NCBI GenBank assembly: GCA_964247385.1
Contig: CAXTUB010000004.1
Location: 124,001-188,000, forward strand
Direction of reading: 5' to 3'
DNA: 64,000 nucleotides
Source: TMP-86 sp964247385
GTDB lineage: Bacteria; Pseudomonadota; Gammaproteobacteria; Steroidobacterales; Steroidobacteraceae
The first letter of the stretch is position 1. Each line of letters begins with the position of its first letter. The position numbers were made by a program, and so were the translations under genes. Below the pieces are notes generated by a model. That model made no database searches and was not told the DNA's origin. It saw only the letters and a list, made by a program, of their open reading frames with translations. Below are positions 17,606 through 26,723 of this stretch, one piece after another.

Positions 17606-18954
17606 GGCTTCGCCGCCAGTGTGCGCACCGCGCGCGCGAACGCATCGCCCCGCTCGGCGTAGTCCTTGAACATGTCGAGACTCGAGCACGCCGGCGACAG
17701 CAACACCGTCTCTCCGGCGCGCGCGAGCCGCGCAGCAGCCTCGACTGCGCTCTGCATGCTCCGTGCATGGTGCACCGAGGTGTGGTCGCGCAACGCTGCG
17801 TCGAGCGCCGGTGCGTCCCGGCCGATGAGCACCGCGTGCCGCACTTTGCCCGCGATGCCTTGCGCGAGCGGCGCGAAGTCTTGCTGCTTGCCGTCGCCGC
17901 CGGCGATCAGAACGAGCGGACCATCGAGGCCTGCAACGGCCGCCACGGTCGCGCCCACGTTGGTGCCCTTGGAATCATCGATGTAGCGCACGCCGGCGAT
18001 TTCAGCGATCCATTGCGAGCGATGCGGCAAGCCTTCGAAGCGCTCGAGCACTCGGCGCATTGCAGTCACGCTGAAGCCAGCCGCCTCGCCCAAGGCAAGC
18101 GCGGCCAGTGCGTTCGCCACGTGATGCCGGCCCGCAAGCCGCAAGCCCGACGCCGGCATGACGTTCGTACCGCGCAATACGAGTTGCGCGGTGTCCGTGC
18201 CGCCGGATTGCACGTGCGCGTCCGCAGCGGCGTTCGTCAATGAAAAGGTGAGCGTGCGCGCTGCGCGCGGCCGCATCTGCGCAACCAGCGCATCGTCGAG
18301 GTTCAATACGGCCACGGCCGCGTGCGAGAAAACGCGCTGCTTGGCCGCGGCGTAATCGGCAAGGCTTGCATAGCGGTCCATGTGATCGGGGCTCACGTTC
18401 AGCACCACGCCGGCCGCGAGCGCGAGGCTCGAAGTAGTCTCCAGCTGAAAGCTCGACAGCTCGAGCACGTACAGATCAGGCCGCGGCTCGCGCAGAAGAT
18501 CGAGCGCGGGCTCACCCAAGTTTCCACCGGCGAGCACACGGCGGCCGTCTTCTTCCGCCATGAGCTTGACGAGCGTCGTGACCGTGCTCTTGCCATTGGT
18601 GCCCGTGATCCCGATGACCGGCGCTCTGACGGAACGCGCGAACAGCTCGATATCTCCCAGCACTTCGATACCGCGCGTGCGGGCCGCTTGCGAGATCGGC
18701 TCGCGCACCGAGATTCCCGGCGACAGCAAGAGCTGCGATGCACCCACGAGAAGGGATGCGTCCAGGCGCCCCAGACGCAGCGTGATGCGCTTGGATAAAT
18801 CGCCGAGCTCAACGAGACCGGGTGGTTGTTCGCGGCTATCGGTCGCGGCGACTTGCGCACCGTGCGCGAGCAAGTGCCGCACGCACGACACGCCGGTCTT
18901 GCCGAGTCCGGCCACGACAGCGTGCGTGCCGGTCGAATGGGCCGGCGCCGTCAT
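17602..18954 (-). CDS. murD: UDP-N-acetylmuramoyl-L-alanine--D-glutamate ligase MurD
   Basis: The 450-aa ligase adds D-Glu to UDP-MurNAc-L-Ala. AVVAGLGKTGVSCVRHLL is the N-terminal uracil-nucleotide domain, VIGITGTNGKSTVTTLVKL the P-loop, and VLNVSPDHMDRY and RFEGLPHRSQWIAE lead to the C-terminal domain with YIDDSKGTNVGATVAAV. The ATG at 18954 overlaps the mraY stop. The C-terminal VLLSPACSSLDMFKDYAERG is typical of MurD. Confidence 0.96.
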   Translation of the reverse strand: MTAPAHSTGTHAVVAGLGKTGVSCVRHLLAHGAQVAATDSREQPPGLVELGDLSKRITLRLGRLDASLLVGASQLLLSPGISVREPISQAARTRGIEVLGDIELFARSVRAPVIGITGTNGKSTVTTLVKLMAEEDGRRVLAGGNLGEPALDLLREPRPDLYVLELSSFQLETTSSLALAAGVVLNVSPDHMDRYASLADYAAAKQRVFSHAAVAVLNLDDALVAQMRPRAARTLTFSLTNAAADAHVQSGGTDTAQLVLRGTNVMPASGLRLAGRHHVANALAALALGEAAGFSVTAMRRVLERFEGLPHRSQWIAEIAGVRYIDDSKGTNVGATVAAVAGLDGPLVLIAGGDGKQQDFAPLAQGIAGKVRHAVLIGRDAPALDAALRDHTSVHHARSMQSAVEAAARLARAGETVLLSPACSSLDMFKDYAERGDAFARAVRTLAAKP

Positions 18955-20036
18955 CGGATTTTCAATGTGGCGAGTCCCGCCAGCACGAACAGAAAGCTCA
19001 TGATCCAAAAGCGCACGATCACTTTGGGCTCGGGCCAGCCCTTGAGCTCAAAGTGGTGATGAATGGGCGCCATGCGAAACACGCGCTTGCCGCGCAGCTT
19101 GAACGAGCCCACTTGCAGCATGACCGACACCGTCTCCATCACGAAGACGCCGCCCATGACGAACAACACGATTTCCTGGCGCACCATCACCGCGATCATG
19201 CCGAGGGTTGCGCCGATGGCGAGCGCGCCCACATCGCCCATGAAGACTTGCGCGGGGTATGCGTTGAACCATAAGAATCCGAGGCCCGCGCCGGTCAGCG
19301 TTGCGCACGCGATGAGCACCTCGCCCACGCCGTTGATGAACGGAATTTGCAAGTAGCCGGCGAATTTCACATTGCCCGTCACGTACGCGAAGACGCCCAG
19401 CGCCGCCGCCACCAACACCGCCGGCATGATGGCGAGGCCATCCAGACCGTCCGTGAGATTGACGGCATTGCTCGTGCCGACGATGACGAAATAGGACAGC
19501 GCGAGAAAGCTCGCCATCGACATAGGCACGATGAACGTCTTGAAGAACGGCACGTACAGCGAGGTCTCGGCCGGCGTCGTGTGCACGCGGTGCAGCCAAT
19601 AGGCTGCCGACAAGCCCACCACCGATTGCCAAAAATACTTGTAGCGCGCGGCGAGTCCCTTGGAATTGCCGACCACGAGCTTCAAGTAATCGTCGTAAAA
19701 ACCGACGGCGCCAAAGCCGAGCGTGGTGAGCAGCACGATCCACACGAAACGATTTCTGAGATCCGCCCACAACAGCGTGCCCACCACCATCGCGACCAGA
19801 ATGAGCACGCCGCCCATGGTGGGCGTGCCGGCCTTGGGCAAATGAGATTGCGGGCCATCGCTGCGAACACGCTGGCCGATTTGATATTTGCTCAAACCGC
19901 GGATCATCGCGGGGCCGATGAGGAGCGCCACGGCCAGCGCCGTCATCGCCGCCAGAATTCCGCGCAACGTCAGGTATTGGAAGACACGGAACGCGGAGTG
20001 CGTGCGGGAAAGGTATTCGGTCAGAAAGAGCAGCAT
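18951..20036 (-). CDS. mraY: Phospho-N-acetylmuramoyl-pentapeptide-transferase MraY
   Basis: The 361-aa integral membrane enzyme makes lipid I from UDP-MurNAc-pentapeptide and undecaprenyl phosphate. The DD motif is in GAVGFYDDYLKLV. SNAVNLTDGLDGLAI carries the third essential Asp, and FMGDVGALAIGATLG and FRMAPIHHHFELKGW (HHH motif) are present. The start MLLFLTEYLSRTHSAF matches the family, and the upstream open frame overlaps murF. Confidence 0.97.
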   Translation of the reverse strand: MLLFLTEYLSRTHSAFRVFQYLTLRGILAAMTALAVALLIGPAMIRGLSKYQIGQRVRSDGPQSHLPKAGTPTMGGVLILVAMVVGTLLWADLRNRFVWIVLLTTLGFGAVGFYDDYLKLVVGNSKGLAARYKYFWQSVVGLSAAYWLHRVHTTPAETSLYVPFFKTFIVPMSMASFLALSYFVIVGTSNAVNLTDGLDGLAIMPAVLVAAALGVFAYVTGNVKFAGYLQIPFINGVGEVLIACATLTGAGLGFLWFNAYPAQVFMGDVGALAIGATLGMIAVMVRQEIVLFVMGGVFVMETVSVMLQVGSFKLRGKRVFRMAPIHHHFELKGWPEPKVIVRFWIMSFLFVLAGLATLKIR

Positions 20037-20049
20037 GGGATGGTCTGCG

Positions 20050-21447
20050 CTAACTCGCGCGCGCCGGAACTTCAGGGGATAGAGCTTGCGCCGGCTCATC
20101 AGCGGACAAGGCTTGTACGACGCGCTCCAATCGATTGATGCGCGAGCCTTTGACGAGCAACGTGACGCCCGGCTCGAGCTGCGAGCTGACCCGGCGAATC
20201 AGCGCATCGACGTCAGGGAACCATTCGGCCCCGTCGCCGAACGCTTCCGCAGCGCGAGAGCTCTCGACGCCCGTCGCGAACAGGCGGCTGACACCGCAAC
20301 GGCGCGCATGCCGCCCGACTTCGGCGTGGCTGGCCGCGGCGTAATCGCCGAGCTCGGCCATGTCGGCGAAGACGAACCATGTCGCGCCATCCAACTCGCG
20401 CAGCACATCGAGGCCTGCGTGCACCGAGCTGGGATTGGCGTTGTATGAATCGTCGATGATCCAAGTGCCCCGCGCGCCAGCCTTGAGCTGGAGCCGGCCC
20501 GACACGGCCCTGAAAGCCTCGAGCCCACGCGCGATGGCATCGAGCGATGCGCCGGCGGCGCTTGCGGCCGCGGCTGCGGCAAGCGCATTGACGAGATTGT
20601 GCTTGCCGCCGACGTGCAGGGTGATGGGGCGGGTGCCGAGTGGGCTTATCAGCGAAAAGCGCGTGATGAACCGCCCGCCATCGCTCGTTTGCGTGACATC
20701 GCGCGCCGTGAACTGCGCACGCTCGCTCGAGCCGAAGGTGCTCACCTCGCATTGCCCGGCAAGCTCGCGCCAAAGATCAGCGAATGCGTCGTCCGCATTG
20801 ATGACGGCAGTGGCGCCGGCATTCAATTCGGCAAACGCTTCGCCTTCGGCCCGCGCAACGCCCGCCAGATCGCCGAAACCTTCGAGATGCTCGGCTCCTG
20901 CGTTGGTGACTACGGACACGGTGGGGCGCACCCATTGCATGAGTTGCGCGACATCACCTGCGCGGTTTGCGCCGAGCTCGATGACGGCGGCGCGATGAGT
21001 CGCATCGAGCCGCGTCAGGGTCAGCGGCACGCCGATGTGATTGTTCAAATTGCCGCGCGTCGACAGGGTCGCGCCGTTCTGCGCGAGAATGGATGCGATC
21101 ATTTCCTTGGTCGTGGTCTTGCCGTTGCTGCCGGCCACGGCAACGACTGGAATTTCGAATTGATCGCGCCAGCTGCGCGCGAAGCTTTGCAATGCGGCGA
21201 GCGTGTCCGGAACGATGATCTGCGGCAGCGGTTGCGGCACATGGCGCGAGACGATGGCCCCCACCGCGCCGCGTTGAGCCGCGCCGGCGATGAACTCTTC
21301 GCCGTCAAAATTCGGCCCACGCAATGCAACGAACAACTCACCCGCACCGAGCGTGCGCGAATCGCTCGAAACGTTGCCATAGACCGCATCCGCGCCATGC
21401 AGCACTCCGTGCGCAAGACGTGCCGCAGTGGCCAGCGTGCGCGGCAT
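20050..21447 (-). CDS. murF: UDP-N-acetylmuramoyl-tripeptide--D-alanyl-D-alanine ligase MurF
   Basis: The 465-aa ligase adds the D-Ala-D-Ala made by the downstream ddlB product. It shows VSSDSRTLGAGELFVALRG, the P-loop AVAGSNGKTTTKEMIASIL, GVPLTLTRLDA, and WIIDDSYNANPSSVHAGLDVL in the C-terminal domain. The ATG at 21447 overlaps the murE stop as TGATG. A TTG directly before it is an unlikely alternative. Confidence 0.96.
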   Translation of the reverse strand: MPRTLATAARLAHGVLHGADAVYGNVSSDSRTLGAGELFVALRGPNFDGEEFIAGAAQRGAVGAIVSRHVPQPLPQIIVPDTLAALQSFARSWRDQFEIPVVAVAGSNGKTTTKEMIASILAQNGATLSTRGNLNNHIGVPLTLTRLDATHRAAVIELGANRAGDVAQLMQWVRPTVSVVTNAGAEHLEGFGDLAGVARAEGEAFAELNAGATAVINADDAFADLWRELAGQCEVSTFGSSERAQFTARDVTQTSDGGRFITRFSLISPLGTRPITLHVGGKHNLVNALAAAAAASAAGASLDAIARGLEAFRAVSGRLQLKAGARGTWIIDDSYNANPSSVHAGLDVLRELDGATWFVFADMAELGDYAAASHAEVGRHARRCGVSRLFATGVESSRAAEAFGDGAEWFPDVDALIRRVSSQLEPGVTLLVKGSRINRLERVVQALSADEPAQALSPEVPARAS

Positions 21448-22988
21448 CAAGCCGCGGCTCCGAACACGCGCTCGACTTCCGCCGCATCGCTGAAGGGCAC
21501 ACGCCGCTCGCCATAAATCTGATAGCGCTCGTGTCCCTTGCCCGCAATGACCACGACATCTCTGACCGCGGCCTTCGACAAGGCTGTATCGATGGCGAGC
21601 CGCCGATCGTGGATCACCTGCGCCGGCTTTGCGACGATTCCTTCGCGAATCTCTGCGGTGATTTTCTCGGGCGGCTCGCGCCGCGGATTGTCATCCGTGA
21701 CGATGATGTGATCAGCGAGCGCATCGGCCACGCGGCCCATCATGGCGCGCTTGCCCGCATCTCGCTCGCCGCCGCAGCCGAACACACACCAGAGATGCCG
21801 CTGAGTGTGCTCACGCGCCGCACGCAAGACTTTCGCGAGCGCATCCGGTGAATGAGCGTAATCGACGATGGCCAGCGCTCGGCCCGGCGCGCTCACGGTT
21901 TGCATCCGGCCCGGCGGAGCGGCGGCGTGCTCGATGGCGCGGATGGCATCGCTCAGCGGTATATCGAAGGCGAGCAGCAGCCCGAGCACCACGACGACAT
22001 TGTCGACATTGAAGCGGCCGAGCAACGCCGTGCGCACCTGCCCGTGACCTTCGCTTCCATCGACGGTGAACTCGAGACCGCGCTCGGCCGGGCGAACATG
22101 ATGCGCAAACAGCTTGCGCGCATGCTTTTCGAGCGCAGCGTTCCGCGCCGGATCGGGGGCCGCATCCTCATCGCTCGCCCAAACGGCCAGCACATCGAGC
22201 TTGCTCGCGCAGCGTGCGTAGAGCTCGCGGCCGAACTCATCGCCCCAATGAATCACCGCGTGCGCAAGCCCCGCGGCTTCGAACAGCGCCGCCTTGGCTT
22301 CGCCATACGCTTGCATGGAGCCGTGATAGTCCAGATGGTCGCGCGACAAATTCGTGAATGCCGCGCTTTCGAAGCGCACACCGGCCGCGCGATGTTGGTC
22401 GAGCGCGTGCGATGAAACCTCCATGGCCACGTAGCGCGCGCCTTGCGCGCGCAGCGCCGCAAGCTCGCGATGCAACCGCACCGGGTCCACCGTCGTGTGG
22501 GTGGAATCTTGCAGCGCGTGAATGCGCCCCGCGCCCAGCGTGCCGAGATATGCACAAGCCGCGTGCAGATTCTCGAGACTTGCCGCCAGCAGATAGGCGC
22601 AGGTGGTTTTGCCGTTCGTGCCCGTAATGCCGGCGATGCGCAAAGCGCGGGAGGGGTGGTCGAAATATCGATCGGCGAGAGCGCCCACGCTTTGCGACAG
22701 TTTCGCGACTGGCGCCGCATAGACGCCCGCGGGGAACGCCGGAGGTTGGATGCCCGGCGCCTCTTCCCACAAGATGGCGCGCGCGCCGCCATCGACTGCT
22801 TGGCGCGCGAAGGACAGCCCGTGCGAGTTGCGTCCGCGAAGCGCGAAAAATAACGCGCCGGGGCGCACGTCGCGGCTATCCGAGGTCAGATCGGAGATCT
22901 GCACCGCGCTTGCATTCGGCGTCGGCGGTAGCTCGATGATTCCTTCGGCCAATGCAGCCAGGTTCTTTGCCGCGGGTTCGGCGGTCAT
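21447..22988 (-). CDS. murE: UDP-MurNAc-L-Ala-D-Glu--meso-diaminopimelate ligase MurE
   Basis: The 513-aa ligase adds the third peptide residue. The motif TDDNPRREP contains the DNPR signature associated with meso-DAP selection, as expected for a Gram-negative. SDSRDVRPGALFFALRG and GITGTNGKTTCAYLLAASL (P-loop) are present. AYLGTLG and VAMEVSSHALDQHR follow. It overlaps ftsI and murF at its two ends. Confidence 0.97.
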   Translation of the reverse strand: MTAEPAAKNLAALAEGIIELPPTPNASAVQISDLTSDSRDVRPGALFFALRGRNSHGLSFARQAVDGGARAILWEEAPGIQPPAFPAGVYAAPVAKLSQSVGALADRYFDHPSRALRIAGITGTNGKTTCAYLLAASLENLHAACAYLGTLGAGRIHALQDSTHTTVDPVRLHRELAALRAQGARYVAMEVSSHALDQHRAAGVRFESAAFTNLSRDHLDYHGSMQAYGEAKAALFEAAGLAHAVIHWGDEFGRELYARCASKLDVLAVWASDEDAAPDPARNAALEKHARKLFAHHVRPAERGLEFTVDGSEGHGQVRTALLGRFNVDNVVVVLGLLLAFDIPLSDAIRAIEHAAAPPGRMQTVSAPGRALAIVDYAHSPDALAKVLRAAREHTQRHLWCVFGCGGERDAGKRAMMGRVADALADHIIVTDDNPRREPPEKITAEIREGIVAKPAQVIHDRRLAIDTALSKAAVRDVVVIAGKGHERYQIYGERRVPFSDAAEVERVFGAAA

Positions 22989-24715
22989 TGCGCGTCGGCC
23001 ACTTGCACCATGCGTGCCGGAACGTTTTGCAGATCGTCCGGCGCCACGTCCATGAGCCGCAATGCGCCGGTCATGACGCTTGCGAACACGGGAGCCGAGA
23101 CCATGCCGCCCATGTATCGATCGCCGCTCGGCTCATCGATCACGACCACGGTCGCAAGCTTCGGATGTGTGGCAGGCACCACGCCGGCGAAGACCGCCAT
23201 GTACTTGTCGGTGGAATAGCCGCCGGCGCTCGCCTTCCACGCCGTGCCGGTCTTGCCGGCCACTCGATAGCCCATGACCGCGGCGCGCTTGCCGGTCGCG
23301 CCCTCGCCCACCACCACTTGTTCCATGAGAGAGATCAAGTCGCGCGCGACGCGGCGCGGCAGCACTTGAGCGCCCGGCACGCGGCCTTCCACTTTCTCGA
23401 AGGAGATGGGACGCGCAAGCCCATAGGCGCCGATGGTTGCGTAAGCATGCGCAAGCTGAAGCGGCGTGACCGACAAACCATAGCCGTGCGACAACGTGGC
23501 GATGCCCACGGGCCGCCAGTGCGAGAAATGACTGAGCATGCCTGCCGATTCGCCGGGGTAGCCGCTGCCCGTCACTTGACCGAAGCCGACTTCACTCAAC
23601 GTGCTCCAGATTTGCTCGGGACGAAGCGATAGAGCGACCTTGGCCATGCCGACGTTGCTCGACCGGGCAAGAATCGTTGCAAGATCGATACTGCCGAGCG
23701 GATGCTCGTCTTCGACCACGGTGCCGCCCACCTTGATGATGCCCGGAGCGGTGTCGACGATGCTGTCAGCGCGATACTGTCCTGACGCCAAGCCCGCTGC
23801 GATGATGAAAGGCTTGATGCTCGAGCCCGGCTCGAAAATATCGGTGGCGGCGCGGTTGCGATAGAGCCCTGCTTTCAGCTGGTCGCGATCGTTGGGGTTG
23901 TACGCCGGCTGATTCACCATCGCGATGACTTCGCCGGTATCCACGTCGATGGTCACGAGCGAGCCTGCGCGGGCGCGATACTCGGTCATGGCGCTTTTCA
24001 ATTCGCGATATGCGAGATACTGAATGCGCAGGTCGATGCTCGTGGTCAGATCCCGTCCCGGGCGCGGCGCGCGGATGCTCTCGACGTTCTGCACCGAGCG
24101 GCCGAACATGTCTTGAATCACGCGCTTGGCGCCGTTCTCACCGTCGAGCACTTGATCGAAACCCAGCTCGAGGCCTTCTTGGCCTTGATCGTCCTGCGTG
24201 GTGAAGCCCACGATGTGGCCGCACACCTCACCCGCCGGGTAGTAGCGCCGGTACTCGCGCAGCAAGTACACCCCTGGAATGCCGAGCGATTTGATGAAGC
24301 TGGCCTGCTCCGGCGGCATGTGGCGCGCGATGTACAAGAACTCGCGGTCCAGATTGCTCGTGACCTTGCGCACCAAGGCTTGCGGCTCCTGCCGCAATGC
24401 TTTGGCAAGACGCGGGATTTGATCGATGTTGTCGTCGAGCTCTTTGGGGTTCACCCACACAGAATCCACCGGCGTGCTCATGGCCAGGGGCTCGCCATTG
24501 CGATCGGTGATCGCGCCGCGGTGGGCCACGATTTTCGCGATGCGCATGCTGCGCTGATCGCCCTGCCGCGCAAGAAAGCCGTGATCGAGCCATTGCAGCT
24601 CGAGCGCGCGCACTGTCAGCGCGCTCGCGCCCAGCAACACGAGCGCGAGGACGAGAGCGGAACGCCAACGCATGCTGCGAGCCGCCGCGTCGGTCGGGGA
24701 GCGGGGCTTCTTCAT
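22985..24715 (-). CDS. ftsI: Septal peptidoglycan transpeptidase FtsI (PBP3)
   Basis: The 576-aa class B PBP cross-links septal peptidoglycan with FtsW. It has a short cytoplasmic part and one membrane helix (about residues 17-36). The pedestal domain begins RGAITDRNGEPLAMSTPVDS. Active-site motifs are intact: SxxK at S298-K301 (PGSSIKPF), SSN in ARSSNVGMAK and KTG in AGKTGTAWKAS. The ATG at 24715 overlaps the ftsL stop. Confidence 0.97.
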   Translation of the reverse strand: MKKPRSPTDAAARSMRWRSALVLALVLLGASALTVRALELQWLDHGFLARQGDQRSMRIAKIVAHRGAITDRNGEPLAMSTPVDSVWVNPKELDDNIDQIPRLAKALRQEPQALVRKVTSNLDREFLYIARHMPPEQASFIKSLGIPGVYLLREYRRYYPAGEVCGHIVGFTTQDDQGQEGLELGFDQVLDGENGAKRVIQDMFGRSVQNVESIRAPRPGRDLTTSIDLRIQYLAYRELKSAMTEYRARAGSLVTIDVDTGEVIAMVNQPAYNPNDRDQLKAGLYRNRAATDIFEPGSSIKPFIIAAGLASGQYRADSIVDTAPGIIKVGGTVVEDEHPLGSIDLATILARSSNVGMAKVALSLRPEQIWSTLSEVGFGQVTGSGYPGESAGMLSHFSHWRPVGIATLSHGYGLSVTPLQLAHAYATIGAYGLARPISFEKVEGRVPGAQVLPRRVARDLISLMEQVVVGEGATGKRAAVMGYRVAGKTGTAWKASAGGYSTDKYMAVFAGVVPATHPKLATVVVIDEPSGDRYMGGMVSAPVFASVMTGALRLMDVAPDDLQNVPARMVQVADAQ

Positions 24716-24990
24716 TGACGCACGATTCGCACATCGCGCGTCTGCGGCAGCGACATTTTGAGCTTGGTATTCGCGATGCGCTCGACGAAGGCGTGCGAGG
24801 ACCACGCGCTCTGCTCGAGCTGTAATCGGCCCCATTCCATCTCGAGCGCGTCGCGATGCGTATTGAGTTTCTCCAGCCGCACAAAGAGATCGCGCGCCTG
24901 GTGGCGCGCGTAAATGGCAGCAGAGGCAGAAGCAAGAACCGCCATCCATAGAATCGGCAGGACGACGGGCAAAATCTTGGAGTGAGTCAT
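24712..24990 (-). CDS. ftsL: Cell division protein FtsL
   Basis: The 92-aa bitopic protein begins MTHSKILPVVLPILWMAVLASA (membrane helix about residues 8-28). A leucine-zipper-like periplasmic coiled coil follows (RLEKLNTHRDALEMEWGRLQ) and then a C-terminal segment ending IVRQ. It pairs with FtsB to activate FtsWI. Assignment rests on size, topology and the conserved rsmH-ftsL-ftsI position. It has 4-bp overlaps on both sides. Confidence 0.92.
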   Translation of the reverse strand: MTHSKILPVVLPILWMAVLASASAAIYARHQARDLFVRLEKLNTHRDALEMEWGRLQLEQSAWSSHAFVERIANTKLKMSLPQTRDVRIVRQ

Positions 24991-25937
24991 CGAGGCTCCG
25001 CCGGCGCGAGCTTTTCCGCCACGCGCAACCGTGCGCTGCGCGCGCGCGGATTCGATTCGAGCTCGGCTTCGCCCGGCGCGACCGCACCGCCGATACGCTT
25101 CAGCGTGGCGCGGGCATGCAGCGGAATTTCCGGCAAGCCCGCGTAAACGGGGTCGACCTGGGAACGCCCGCGAATGAAGCGCTTCACGATGCGATCCTCG
25201 AGTGAGTGAAAGGAAATCGCGGCGAGCCTGCCATGAGGACGCAAGCGCTTGCATGCGGCCGACAGCCCCAACTCGAGCTCTTGCAGCTCGCCGTTCACAT
25301 GAATGCGCAATGCCTGAAATGCGCGCGTGGCCGGATGCTTGTGCTCGCGCGAGCGCGGCAGAGTACGCGTGATCAATTCTGCGAGCTGCGCCGTGCGCTT
25401 GAAAGGCTGCGCTTTGCGAGCGGCGACGATGGCGCGCGCGATTCTTCGCGCATGCCTTTCCTCTCCCAGCTCGAAAAAGATTTTCGCAAGCTCGGGCTCG
25501 CTCGCGCGATTGACGACGTCGGCCGCGCGCAGGCCTTCGGCGCTCATGCGCATATCCAAAGGACCATCGTGCGAGAAACTGAAGCCGCGGCGCGGATCAT
25601 CGAGTTGCGGCGAAGACACGCCGAGATCGAACAGCGCGCCATCGAAATGCATACCGTGCTCGACTTGGTCAGCGCACCGGGCGAGCTCGGAAAAGCGCGC
25701 TTCGAAGATCGCAACCCGCGCATCGGTTGCCAATCGCGTGCGAGCGTGTGCAACGGCCGCAGGATCTCGATCGATGCACACCAACCGACCCTCGTGACCA
25801 AGCTTGCTCAATATCGCCTCTGCATGACCGCCGCGCCCAAACGTGGCATCCAAGTAGATGCCGTCCGATTTCACCGCCAAGGCCTCCAGCACTTCGGCTC
25901 GCAGTACGGCCTCGTGACTGAAGACATGGCTCGTCAT
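24987..25937 (-). CDS. rsmH: 16S rRNA m4C1402 methyltransferase RsmH
   Basis: The 316-aa enzyme N4-methylates C1402 in the ribosomal P site. It has HEAVLRAEVLEALAVKSDG, the SAM loop YLDATFGRGGHAEAIL, ALFDLGVSSPQLDDPRRGFSF and FHSLEDRIVKRF. Size and position as the second dcw gene are canonical. mraZ lies 30 bp upstream. Confidence 0.97.
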   Translation of the reverse strand: MTSHVFSHEAVLRAEVLEALAVKSDGIYLDATFGRGGHAEAILSKLGHEGRLVCIDRDPAAVAHARTRLATDARVAIFEARFSELARCADQVEHGMHFDGALFDLGVSSPQLDDPRRGFSFSHDGPLDMRMSAEGLRAADVVNRASEPELAKIFFELGEERHARRIARAIVAARKAQPFKRTAQLAELITRTLPRSREHKHPATRAFQALRIHVNGELQELELGLSAACKRLRPHGRLAAISFHSLEDRIVKRFIRGRSQVDPVYAGLPEIPLHARATLKRIGGAVAPGEAELESNPRARSARLRVAEKLAPAEPR

Positions 25938-25967
25938 GGCTTCAAGCGGTCGCGCTCAGGCGGCCGG

Positions 25968-26420
25968 CTAGAGCGATAACGTGTCCAACTCGGCGGGCAA
26001 GTCGGCTGCAGATTCAGCGCTAGCCAGCCACTCATCTCGCCGCGCGATCCACCGCGCCTCATCCCACAACTCAAAACGCGTACCCTGTCCTATCAACATG
26101 GCATCGCGCGCCAGCCCACCGAATTCACGCAAGTTGGGCGGCAGCAACAGCCGGCCCTGGGCATCCAACTCCACATCGGTGGCATGTCCGACCATGAGCC
26201 GCTGCAAGCGGCGAGCTTGCGGCTGGAGCGACGGCAGCCGCATCAGCCGGGCTTCGATCTCCTCCCAGTCCGGCATGGGATACAGAAGCAGGCACTGGTC
26301 TTTATCGACGGTCACCACGAGGCGGCCGCCGCACCGCTCGTGCAGGCGGTCGCGGTACTTGGTCGGCATGACCATGCGGCCCTTGGCATCGAGAGAGAGC
26401 TTGTTGGCGCCACGGAACAA
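25968..26420 (-). CDS. mraZ: Transcriptional regulator MraZ
   Basis: The 150-aa protein has two SpoVT/AbrB-like halves, SLDAKGRMVMPTKYRDRL and ELDAQGRLLLPPNLREF. MraZ forms ring oligomers that bind repeated GTGGG boxes and repress the dcw promoter. The correct start is a TTG at 26420 (reading FRGANKLSLDAKG, as in MFRGA of E. coli), not an upstream ATG at 26531. That upstream stretch contains the promoter and operators. An AAGAGG sequence lies about 15 bp before the TTG. Confidence 0.95.
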   Translation of the reverse strand: MFRGANKLSLDAKGRMVMPTKYRDRLHERCGGRLVVTVDKDQCLLLYPMPDWEEIEARLMRLPSLQPQARRLQRLMVGHATDVELDAQGRLLLPPNLREFGGLARDAMLIGQGTRFELWDEARWIARRDEWLASAESAADLPAELDTLSL

Positions 26421-26444
26421 TTTTTGTAAGAAGGGCCTCTTCGA

Positions 26445-26479
26445 CCCCTTCTCTCCCACTTTTTCCCACTGGCCGCCAC
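26445..26479 (-). promoter_or_regulatory. MraZ operator: four boxes at 10-bp spacing
   Basis: Reading the minus strand, GTGGC (26479-26475), GTGGG (26469-26465), GTGGG (26459-26455) and AGGGG (26449-26445) recur every 10 bp, one helical turn. This is the known MraZ target layout of GTGGG-type boxes separated by 5 bp. The first box touches the -10 hexamer and the rest lie over the transcript start, which fits autorepression. Confidence 0.85.
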
Positions 26480-26507
26480 TATAGGGACGGGAAAAGTGCA
26501 CTGTCAA
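26478..26507 (-). promoter_or_regulatory. Promoter of the dcw cluster (Pmra)
   Basis: On the minus strand TTGACA (26507-26502) is a perfect -35 and TATAGT (26483-26478) a good -10, with an 18-bp spacer. It lies about 60 bp before the mraZ TTG and directly upstream of the MraZ boxes. It is the strongest sigma70-type promoter seen in the window and probably drives most dcw genes. Confidence 0.8.
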
Positions 26508-26698
26508 TGAATAAGTAAAGAAAAGTCTCATGGCGACAGTGACTTAGGTCACGTTTTGACCAGTTCCACGGCGCCCAAAAAGAGCCTCTAAATGAATCAA
26601 ATGATTAGCTTGGAATTATAGAAATTACAATCATGCAGGAGCTGTATATATTCCCATATCGCGCTGTATGGATGGCCAGATGCGCGCTGAACCGGCAT

Positions 26699-26714
26699 GT
26701 CGCCGATCGGCGAC
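26699..26714. other. Perfect 16-bp palindrome downstream of rnpB
   Basis: GTCGCCGATCGGCGAC is self-complementary and lies about 10 bp beyond the rnpB 3' end. It can form a 6-bp stem with a GATC loop. There is no T-run after it on the minus strand, so intrinsic termination is doubtful. It could help define the 3' end of the precursor. Confidence 0.5.
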
Positions 26715-26723
26715 GCAAGAAAA

